Origin: Ardenticatenaceae bacterium
GTDB lineage: Bacteria; Chloroflexota; Anaerolineae; Promineifilales; Promineifilaceae
Direction of reading: 5' to 3'
Length of the DNA: 64,000 nucleotides
Assembly (NCBI GenBank): GCA_030065875.1
Contig: JASJCR010000010.1
Location: 1 to 64,000, forward strand
The notes under the pieces are model-generated. The model was given only the letters and a program-made list of their open reading frames with translations, made no database searches and was not told where the DNA came from. Both the position numbers and the translations under genes were made by a program. Below, one piece after another: positions 57,106 through 64,000 of this stretch. Every line of letters begins with the position of its first letter. Positions within the stretch are counted from its first letter, which is position 1.

Positions 57106-59889
57106 TCAAGGGGAGTAAACCGAAACGCCACCGGCCGTCATGAACCAAATATCCCCGGTAGTGGCCATCTCAATTCGAAAAATGTTTTGATCAGCCAGCT
57201 TCCGATCAAAATCCAATTTTTCCCAATCCGAACGACCCAGTAAATAAATCCCTTCTTCACTCCCGACCCATGGCTGACCGGATGACGTCAAAGCCAGTGC
57301 ATGAGGTTGATTTTCAATCAGGCGTTCATCTAGGTCAATCGTTACCACCCGCTCATTGACCAGCTGGAAAAGTTGATCGCTGGTCAAAAACCAGAGTCGA
57401 TCTTGTTGATCGGTTGCAAAATCGATAAATGTCCGGCCGCGCAAACCCAAGATCGGCCAATCAAGCTCGCCGCTTTCCAAATCCAGCGCAATCGCCCCGT
57501 TGTTGGCGGTTGCCCACCAAATTCGATTGTTGGTCTCTTCTAATATCCCCGACACAACCTGTAACTCTTCCCGATGCTCGACAAATGAGCACCGCTGGTC
57601 GTTTAGGGCCACAATGCCGAGTTCGGTGCCCAACCATACCCCTGAGGAAGTGGCGATCACATCACTCACGGCCGCTCGGGATAAATCGCTCTCATAACGC
57701 ACCCATTGATCTTGCTCCGGCCAGTAACGAGCCAGCCGAGCTTCTCGATCCGCAATCCAAACCGATCCTTCCTGATCGACCACGATAGATCGAGCGCTTG
57801 ACCATACCAGGCGAAAATCATCGGGCTGATAAAGCAGTTGATCAGGAGCCACGCTGCCCACCTCTCCAAAATAAGTACCAAACCAAACGCGCTGACCGGC
57901 CGTGACCCCCATTGTCATCACTTCATCCCGGCGAGGGCCAAATGATGGGCCGTGACCCCCATTTTCCGCCTGCGGATCGATAATATTGTGAATCGTACTC
58001 CAGCGGCCGTTTTCAAATACGCTAAACCCTAAACGGCTGTTGGCGTATCCGGCGTAAACATCACCTTCCTGATCGATGGCCAGGGTCGTAACTTCTTCGC
58101 TGGCTAACCCATCCGATAAATCGTACCTCTCCCATTGCCCTTCAGAAAAGTGAACCACCCCCTTCTTGCTGGATAACCACAGACCATTTTCATTTGAAAC
58201 AAATCCATAAGTCGGGGATTCAACAGGTGGAAACGGGATAAACGCGGGCCGATCGTCAACAAGATGAGCGATACCATTGTTGGAAACAAACCACACCAAT
58301 CCAGCCGGGTCAACCGTCAGGCGGAAGACATTTTCAGGGATAATTAATTCCCAACGCCCCTGGCCAGGGTCCAGACGGAAAAGCCCTTCTTCTAGCCCGA
58401 CCCAGACTTGATTGTCCTCATCAACCACAATTGAGCGGGCGACGCTTTCGGCCGGCCAGCCGGCCGAAAAAGAGTGCCATCGAGCCCCGTCAAACCCCAT
58501 CGCCCCCCAGTCGCTGGCAAACCATACCCAACCATTGGGGGCCAAAGCACCGCTCGATATCGTGTTGGTGTTGGGTCCGGCGGTATCACAACCTTGCCTA
58601 GACCACGATGTCCCATCATACAGGGACAATCCGGCATCTGGAAACTCACCGGCCACCACAACCTGAGATCCGTTGATGGCTATGGCCGCGGCCGGGAAAT
58701 CGGAAATTATCCCCCAGCCTCCATTTTCATAAAGATAGGTTCCCCGATCGCTGGTCAACCAAACTCCGGTTTCATTTTCGGCCCAATCAGTTATGCCCTG
58801 GGGGACATCGCTTGGGAGGGTGATCGCTGCCCAATCACGGCCCGTTGAGTCCGACCGCCACAGCCCGGTTGCCGTTCCTACAAACAGCTGATCTCCAATC
58901 TGCTTGAGCATTTGCACCGATGACCTCGGCAAAGATTGGTGGGTGATCGCCCCGTCAAAAAAAGCGATTTCACTTACGCTTGAATCTTCATAACCGATCC
59001 AGGCCGTGCCGTTTGATCGCGGAAATAAATCACTGATTTTCGCTTCATACAAACCATCTTTAACCGTAATTCGATCCCACCGGCCGGCGGTAAACCGACC
59101 AATGCCGGCCGGGGTCACCGCCCATACCGTCCCGTCACCCCCCACCCGAATTTGGGAAACCTGATCGTTAATCAATCCATCGTTCAACGAATAGTTTTCC
59201 CAATCAGAGCCGTTGTAGCGCCATACTCCCTCTTCCGACCCAACCCATAAACCGGATAGGCCGCTGGCCACATCATTTACTCGTGGGGGGACGACATTGA
59301 GTAAATTAAACCGCACCGTGCGCCAGACCTGTCCATCAAAGCGGATTAAACGGTTGGAGACCACACTCCACACAACCCCCTCTCGATCAACGACCAACCG
59401 CGATACCGATAATCCCGGCAAACCATCCGCCATGGTAAACGTTTTCCAGCGACGGCCGTTATATCGTACTATTCCCCGGTTTTCAGTACCGATCCAAATA
59501 TTTCCCTGTAAATCGGCCGCAATTGTCGTCAGCCGATTGCCGGGAAGTCCGTGGTCGACTGTGAGGTGAACCTGGGTTTCATTTTGCGGATCGATAACCA
59601 CCAAACCACCATCTGTCGCTAGCCACCAATAACCGTGGGCGCTGATTAAATCGCGAACCGTTTCCGCATTGGCGTATGTCTGCCACTGTGGATCTGCCTT
59701 AACGGCCAGCGGCAAAGAATTGATGTCGGCGTTTCCAGGCACGCTTGAAACAGTGGGTTGGTATTGAGTGTAAAATTGATAGAGGTAAAAAGATACCCCT
59801 CCGCAAAGAGCCAAAAACACCACAGCTCCCAAAGCCAGAGTAACCCACCGCAAACCGCCTGAAACTTTTTGGTCCTTCATATGTGTCAT
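57106..59889 (-). CDS. Membrane-anchored 'two-component regulator propeller' repeat protein
   Basis: 927 residues. A single N-terminal membrane helix (WVTLALGAVVFLALCGGVSFYLYQFY) is followed by roughly 18 repeats of a Reg_prop-type blade (DLQGNIWIGTENRGIVRYNG, DREGVVWSVVSNRLIRFDG, GGDGTVWAVTPAGIGRFTAG, DQEGSVWIADREARLARY). These form at least two seven-bladed propellers outside the membrane. In Bacteroides such repeats sense glycans in hybrid kinases. Here no kinase domain follows, so it may be a stand-alone sensor or a binding protein. Met4 is a possible start. Confidence 0.82.
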   Translation of the reverse strand: MTHMKDQKVSGGLRWVTLALGAVVFLALCGGVSFYLYQFYTQYQPTVSSVPGNADINSLPLAVKADPQWQTYANAETVRDLISAHGYWWLATDGGLVVIDPQNETQVHLTVDHGLPGNRLTTIAADLQGNIWIGTENRGIVRYNGRRWKTFTMADGLPGLSVSRLVVDREGVVWSVVSNRLIRFDGQVWRTVRFNLLNVVPPRVNDVASGLSGLWVGSEEGVWRYNGSDWENYSLNDGLINDQVSQIRVGGDGTVWAVTPAGIGRFTAGRWDRITVKDGLYEAKISDLFPRSNGTAWIGYEDSSVSEIAFFDGAITHQSLPRSSVQMLKQIGDQLFVGTATGLWRSDSTGRDWAAITLPSDVPQGITDWAENETGVWLTSDRGTYLYENGGWGIISDFPAAAIAINGSQVVVAGEFPDAGLSLYDGTSWSRQGCDTAGPNTNTISSGALAPNGWVWFASDWGAMGFDGARWHSFSAGWPAESVARSIVVDEDNQVWVGLEEGLFRLDPGQGRWELIIPENVFRLTVDPAGLVWFVSNNGIAHLVDDRPAFIPFPPVESPTYGFVSNENGLWLSSKKGVVHFSEGQWERYDLSDGLASEEVTTLAIDQEGDVYAGYANSRLGFSVFENGRWSTIHNIIDPQAENGGHGPSFGPRRDEVMTMGVTAGQRVWFGTYFGEVGSVAPDQLLYQPDDFRLVWSSARSIVVDQEGSVWIADREARLARYWPEQDQWVRYESDLSRAAVSDVIATSSGVWLGTELGIVALNDQRCSFVEHREELQVVSGILEETNNRIWWATANNGAIALDLESGELDWPILGLRGRTFIDFATDQQDRLWFLTSDQLFQLVNERVVTIDLDERLIENQPHALALTSSGQPWVGSEEGIYLLGRSDWEKLDFDRKLADQNIFRIEMATTGDIWFMTAGGVSVYSP

Positions 59890-59998
59890 TATGAGTGCTG
59901 CACATCAAAAGCAAGTCGACAGCCGAATATTCTTAGAAGGTGTTGATATTCACTGTTTCCAGTCAGTATGCCGGTTTTTTGTTTTCCATTTGTAAAAA

Positions 59999-60187
59999 TT
60001 GCATAAGAAAAAGGAGTCAGAAACGATTCATCTTCCCAGCCATGTATTTTTTGCCGATCTATCTGTCACGTATGGGGTAACAGTCAGCAAAAATTTAATC
60101 ATGATGCTGAACTTCTACGACGAAGACGTTGATTCCCCATCAGCTGACCGTCAATCGCAATACTTGAAGATTGAGGAAAAGAAATGA
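59999..60187 (+). CDS. Possible small ORF upstream of the SLC13-like gene
   Basis: 62 codons opening with TTG and ending in an ATGA overlap with the next gene. There is no clear ribosome-binding site and no recognised similarity (KNLIMMLNFYDEDVDSPSAD). The overlap is suggestive of translational coupling, but the frame could be chance. The rest of the 294-base gap before it shows nothing recognisable. Confidence 0.2.
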   Translation: MHKKKESETIHLPSHVFFADLSVTYGVTVSKNLIMMLNFYDEDVDSPSADRQSQYLKIEEKK

Positions 60188-62181
60188 CAACCTGGACAAC
60201 ACGAATAAGGCAGCAGTTTTCGCTCACCCTACTGAAGGAAAATTTACGGCCGGTCGCGGCTGTCACCCTAAGCGCTCTGATCGTTTTGGGAACTTGGAAC
60301 GGTTTAAGCGACCTTGACGTTTACGCCCGCCTGGCATTTATGATGTTTGGTCTGGCAATTGTGGGTTGGACTCTCACCAGCATCAACAACACTTATATTG
60401 CGGTGGCCGCCGCGCTTTCATTTACCCTGGTAGGGGTAGACGAGCCCACACGATTTTTTGAATCTTTGGCAGACCCGATCATCTGGCTTCTTATCGCCGC
60501 CTTTGTCGTTTCGGCCGGAGTCAGCGCCTCCGGTCTTTCAACTCGCATCACCATTGCGCTGGCCACGCGCGCCCGTACAGTACAGCACTTATTTTATTTA
60601 TTAACGGTTGTGCTGATCATAACCGCTTTTATCATTCCCTCTACGAGCGGCCGAGCAGCGTTAATGGTGCCAATCTTTGTCGGACTGAGTCAAAATATCG
60701 CCCACCGTCCTACCGTTCGCGCCCTGTCCCTGCTCTTTCCTACCGTCATTTTACTATCGGCCATCGCTTCCCTAATTGGGGCCGGGGCCCACCTGGTTAC
60801 GGTTGATCTGCTGTGGCATATGGGGTACGAGCGCATTAGCTTTGGACGCTGGATCGTTTTAGGACTTCCCTTTGCCATTGTCAGCAGCTTTGTATCTGTT
60901 TGGATTCTGCTGCGCATGTTTCTTTCAAAGGGAGAGCGTCACCAGCCGCTGCAAATCTCGGCCAACCAGCTGGATGATGGCTACTCTCCACAATGGTCCC
61001 GCACCGAAAAATATGTTGGCCTTTTGATCACCGGATTAGTCGTACTCTGGTCCACGGAAGCATGGCACGGATTTAACAATACGATCATTGCCATCATCGG
61101 TGCTCTGCTGATTACCGCGCCCAATTATGGGGTCGTCGATTTCAAAAAAGCGGTCAATTCGGTGAACTGGAACCTCATTCTGTTCATGGCCGCCACCCTT
61201 AAATTAGGTGAGGCGCTGATTGAATCCGGTGGGGCGCAGTGGCTGGTCGAGTCGATTTTTATGACGATGCAGGAATCACTCGCTCAATCCTCGTTCTGGA
61301 CGATATCGCTTATTGCTCTGATCGCCTTGTTATCCCACCTTCTCATCACCTCGCGAACCGCTCGAGCATCGGTGGTTGTCCCCCTAGTCATTTTGGTAGC
61401 AGCTTCACTCGGTTACTCGCCCGTTCCTATCGCCTTTCTGACCACCGTGGGCGTTGGTTTTTGCCTGACCCTGCCCGTCAGCGCCAAACCGGTCGCCATG
61501 TTTGCCAATGCGGATGAACGGGCGTATCAGCCGCGGGACCTGCTGCGGTACAGCAGCATTTTGCTTCCGGTCCATCTGGTCTTGCTGGTGGCCTTCGCCT
61601 TTGGAGTCTGGCCGGCATTTGGCATGTCGCTTTCGCAAACTGAAATTCCGCCGAGCACCGTACCCTCCGCACCGGGCTGGATCGACCTGCCCGATTACAA
61701 TCCGGTCAGCCCGAACCCGCTGTCAATCTTCCTCGGTGTCTCAACTCAAAAAGGTCCAATCGATGAATCGGCCGTTCCCGGAGATCCACATGGCAATCAG
61801 CCTATTTTAATTCCGCTTACCCCTGCTCCCACCCCCACAACGGAGCCGCAATCCACAGCCGTTCCACCAAATCAGGAAGAAGCTGGAAGTGAAACACCCA
61901 ATGAACCGGAAGAGCTGATTGGTCAACCGGAGGAGCAAGAAAGGGAAGGGTCCGATGATGACCAGTTGGAAGAAGGCCCTGCAGCGGACGATTCGGCCAA
62001 ATCCGGTGACGATGAGGCCGTTGAACCGGAACAGGATGAAGCAGGGGATGACCAGGAAAGCGAACAATCACCACCGCCATCCCCACCCAACAGCGATGAT
62101 GAACTCCCGCAACCTGGAAACCGCGGAGATTCATCCTCAGATGATGATGATCGTAACGATCACAATGATGACGAAGATTAA
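60184..62181 (+). CDS. SLC13-like permease with a long acidic tail
   Basis: 665 residues, with GAGGAAAAGAA before the ATG. Residues 25-480 are a membrane transporter of the SLC13/ion-transporter superfamily (SLADPIIWLLIAAFVVSAGVSASGLS, TAFIIPSTSGRAALMVPIFVGL, ITSRTARASVVVPLVILVAASLG, FCLTLPVSAKPVAMF). The last about 170 residues are disordered: Pro/Thr-rich, then strongly acidic (EPEELIGQPEEQEREGSDDD, SSSDDDDRNDHNDDED). The tail is not part of the family and may bind divalent cations or cell-wall components if it faces outward. The substrate is unknown. Confidence 0.85.
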   Translation: MTTWTTRIRQQFSLTLLKENLRPVAAVTLSALIVLGTWNGLSDLDVYARLAFMMFGLAIVGWTLTSINNTYIAVAAALSFTLVGVDEPTRFFESLADPIIWLLIAAFVVSAGVSASGLSTRITIALATRARTVQHLFYLLTVVLIITAFIIPSTSGRAALMVPIFVGLSQNIAHRPTVRALSLLFPTVILLSAIASLIGAGAHLVTVDLLWHMGYERISFGRWIVLGLPFAIVSSFVSVWILLRMFLSKGERHQPLQISANQLDDGYSPQWSRTEKYVGLLITGLVVLWSTEAWHGFNNTIIAIIGALLITAPNYGVVDFKKAVNSVNWNLILFMAATLKLGEALIESGGAQWLVESIFMTMQESLAQSSFWTISLIALIALLSHLLITSRTARASVVVPLVILVAASLGYSPVPIAFLTTVGVGFCLTLPVSAKPVAMFANADERAYQPRDLLRYSSILLPVHLVLLVAFAFGVWPAFGMSLSQTEIPPSTVPSAPGWIDLPDYNPVSPNPLSIFLGVSTQKGPIDESAVPGDPHGNQPILIPLTPAPTPTTEPQSTAVPPNQEEAGSETPNEPEELIGQPEEQEREGSDDDQLEEGPAADDSAKSGDDEAVEPEQDEAGDDQESEQSPPPSPPNSDDELPQPGNRGDSSSDDDDRNDHNDDED

Positions 62182-62249
62182 TTGAACCAGCAGCTGCAAA
62201 TTGTTTATTATTTAAGCAAGAGCTGCATACACGGAAATAGGAGATACAG

Positions 62250-63419
62250 ATGACCATTCACATTTTAGTAGCCCCCTCAGGATTCAAAGAGAGTCTGGAA
62301 GCCGAATTGGCGGCCGATTGTATCGAAGAAGGTGTTTTGCGAGTCTTTCCCGACGCTATTGTTGACAAAGTCCCCCTTGTTGATGGCGGTGAAGGATCAA
62401 CCCGTACCCTGGTCAAAGCAACCGGGGGTGACCTCTACAAGACGACCGTGACCGGTCCAGTAGGGGTACCGGTTGATTCATACTACGGAATTCTCGGTGG
62501 CGACGGCCCCAAAACCGGTATCGTCGAATTGGCTGCCGCCGCCGGGCTGGCGCTCGTCCCTCGTGATCAACGCGATCCGCAAAAAACCACCACCTTTGGG
62601 GTTGGCGAGCTCATTCGTGAGCTGATGGAGAAACACCAGCCGGAGCGCATCCTGGTCGGCTGCGGCGATTCTGGGACAAACGATGGCGGTATCGGTATGG
62701 CCCAGGCGCTTGGGGTTCGTTTTCTCGATACGGATGGTCAAGAATTGGGGTACGGCGGTGAGCAGCTCAAAAACCTGGCCTCAATCGACATGAGCGGCCG
62801 TCACCCTCTGCTCGATGAGGTGCAAATCGATGTGGCCTGCAACTGGTTCAATATATTAACCGGTGAAAATGGGGTGTCTCGGGTGTTTGGGCCGCAAAAA
62901 GGGGCCACCCCGGAACAGGTTGAAGAGATGTCGGCCACCATGGACCGTTTTGCAGCTATCATCGAGCGTGATACTCAAACAAACGTGTGGACGATCAACG
63001 GCGGCGGAGCTTCTGGCGGAACCGGGGCTGGTCTGGTGGCCTTCTTAGGCGCCACCCTCTATCCGCGATTTGACATCATTTTAGATTATCTCGACTTTGA
63101 CCAGCGCTTGCGCCATGCCGATTTGGTTATCACTGCTGAGGGGGCCATCGATTTTCAAACGCCGCGAGGCAAAGTTCCGGCCGAGGTAGCCCAACGGGCC
63201 AAAGCGCTTGGCCTACCGGTTATCGCTCTGGCCGGCACCCTTGGTCGCGGCGCGGAAGACAATTACGCCAGCGGAATCGATGCCTTCACCAGCATCTTGC
63301 CCGCCCCCATCACCCTGGAAGACGCCATCGAGCAAGGACCAGAGTTTTTAGCCGATTGTGCTGAACGCAGCATGCGGTTTGTCAAAGTTGGCTCCCAATT
63401 TTTAGCCGGGGCCATATAA
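62250..63419 (+). CDS. Glycerate kinase (GarK/GlxK type)
   Basis: 389 residues, full length. It phosphorylates D-glycerate. Signatures are APSGFKESLEAELAADCIEEGV at the start, VPLVDGGEGSTRTLV, VGCGDSGTNDGGIGMAQALG, NGGGASGGTGAGLVAFLGA and DLVITAEGAIDFQTPRGKVP. AATAGGAGATACAG precedes the ATG. It stands alone, with no tartronate-semialdehyde reductase next to it. Confidence 0.95.
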   Translation: MTIHILVAPSGFKESLEAELAADCIEEGVLRVFPDAIVDKVPLVDGGEGSTRTLVKATGGDLYKTTVTGPVGVPVDSYYGILGGDGPKTGIVELAAAAGLALVPRDQRDPQKTTTFGVGELIRELMEKHQPERILVGCGDSGTNDGGIGMAQALGVRFLDTDGQELGYGGEQLKNLASIDMSGRHPLLDEVQIDVACNWFNILTGENGVSRVFGPQKGATPEQVEEMSATMDRFAAIIERDTQTNVWTINGGGASGGTGAGLVAFLGATLYPRFDIILDYLDFDQRLRHADLVITAEGAIDFQTPRGKVPAEVAQRAKALGLPVIALAGTLGRGAEDNYASGIDAFTSILPAPITLEDAIEQGPEFLADCAERSMRFVKVGSQFLAGAI

Positions 63420-63426
63420 CAACGTC

Positions 63427-63500
63427 TTTTGTAAGGGCTTGGCTAGCCAAGCCCTTACTAGCCAAGCCCCTACAAATGTGGATGGGTTAAATCGCCCTCG
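63427..63500. repeat. R3 dispersed repeat, copy 3
   Basis: Perfect palindrome GGGCTTGGCTAGCCAAGCCC at 63435-63454, followed by TTACTAGCCAAGCCCCTAC and GGGTTAAATCGCCC (the inverse of the flank of copy 2). Confidence 0.85.
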
Positions 63501-63515
63501 GAACACCTTTTCCTT

Positions 63516-64000
63516 CTACTCACTTGCAATTGCTTCTAAATTTGAATTTTGCCCCTGCTGCGGCCGGTCATTTGCACAGTTCGCAGCAGGGTTTTTATAT
63601 ACCACGATGGTGCCCGACCGAAAAACCTCAGGCCACATTTCAACGCTTCTGACCGTTTCCGTTAATCCAGCCACATGCACAACCGCCCAATTTCGCCACA
63701 AATCATCAATCACCACATAGTGAGCACAGCTAAATCGAGGTTGAAATACCCAGCGATCTGATGGAATATCTGGCGGGAAATGAGGGGTTTCTAATCCATT
63801 CACGGCCACCGCCATCTGAAAATCGGCCGTGTTGGCGGTGATCCGCCATCCAACGGCCGGTGAAGCGATTACCATGTCCTCTTCCCTGAACCTGCCGTTG
63901 ATAAAATTGGTGACGGCGGTTACATCCGCCCCGTTGAGCAAAAATCGATCGATGACCGTTCCAAATTGATTTTGCACGCGACCGGCCGTCAGCCAGATCG
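63516..64000 (-). CDS. C-terminal part of a GT39-like glycosyltransferase (cut by window edge)
   Basis: The track ends the ORF at a GTG (63977), but the frame continues without a stop to the last base (IWLTAGRVQNQFG...), so the gene extends past the window. The visible 160 residues hold REEDMVIASPAVGWRITANTADFQMAV, HFPPDIPSDRWVFQ, AHYVVIDDLWRNWAV and VEMWPEVFRSGTIVVYKNP, the usual C-terminal domain of membrane glycosyltransferases of the dolichyl-phosphate-mannose/ArnT type in Chloroflexota. No membrane segments are in view, so the call is inferred from the tail alone. Confidence 0.6.
   Translation of the reverse strand, partial: IWLTAGRVQNQFGTVIDRFLLNGADVTAVTNFINGRFREEDMVIASPAVGWRITANTADFQMAVAVNGLETPHFPPDIPSDRWVFQPRFSCAHYVVIDDLWRNWAVVHVAGLTETVRSVEMWPEVFRSGTIVVYKNPAANCANDRPQQGQNSNLEAIASE

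Noticed and set aside
61807-62257. Minus ORFs opposite the acidic tail
   Set aside because: Shadows created by the GA-rich codons of the acidic tail; no start signal.

Overview
The window looks like an ordinary stretch of chromosome from a Chloroflexota bacterium, probably an Anaerolineae/Caldilineae/Ardenticatenia-type heterotroph. That placement is inference. It rests on roughly 50-55% GC by eye, exported proteins carrying phrases such as MPILLKNYPPPP and FYLPIGAQNP after the signal peptide, many secreted beta-propellers and lipoproteins without outer-membrane machinery, a tungsten-type aldehyde oxidoreductase, a 3D/DUF348 wall protein and a PreP-like M16 protease. I see no rRNA, tRNA, phage module, transposase or CRISPR array. 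The one recognisable RNA gene is the 4.5S-type SRP RNA.

Layout. 1-3.9 kb: a minus-strand signalling operon (hybrid histidine kinase, OmpR-type regulator, second kinase cut by the window edge). 4.5-6.6 kb: aldehyde:ferredoxin oxidoreductase family enzyme plus cupin. 6.7-13.9 kb: envelope and secreted proteins (ATP10-like protein, beta-propeller lipoproteins, small lipoproteins, an AspT/YidE-type transporter with RCK domains, an SMP-30 lactonase). 14.0-22.9 kb: a minus-strand carbohydrate ABC operon (binding protein, two permeases) that continues into a nucleotidyltransferase/phosphohexomutase fusion and a phosphodiester glycosidase, followed by gene-head fossils and a two-TM protein. 23.4-29.7 kb: P-type ATPase, beta-helix protein and anchored protein. 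30.2-37.4 kb: a catabolic cluster resembling part of phenylacetate catabolism (PaaG-like, second crotonase, EthD, PaaK, PaaI) with a two-subunit TPP decarboxylase and a metal-dependent cyclase. 37.7-41 kb: wall protein, SRP RNA, phosphoribosyltransferase, rhomboid protease. 41.4-46.5 kb: zinc-ribbon membrane protein, a TetR regulator with matching operators in front of itself and of a DUF418 membrane protein, and a secreted clan-A glycosidase. 46.6-52 kb: exonuclease, acetyltransferase, M42 peptidase and M16C protease. 52-64 kb: GerW-like pair, two SLC13-type transporters, FkbM methyltransferase, PanC, a 927-residue propeller protein, glycerate kinase and the C-terminus of a GT39-like glycosyltransferase.

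The most unusual aspect of the window is its non-coding architecture. At least four families of dispersed repeats (two MITE-like with inverted ends, one built around a perfect 20-bp palindrome, one 69-bp element flanked by a duplicated gene end) and several short-motif islands fill the gaps between genes. Some supply stop or start codons to their neighbours. The hexamer CGGCCG is also strikingly abundant throughout. The best candidates for new biology are the phosphodiester-glycan ABC operon, the hybrid Paa-like cluster, and the compact TetR/DUF418 circuit.
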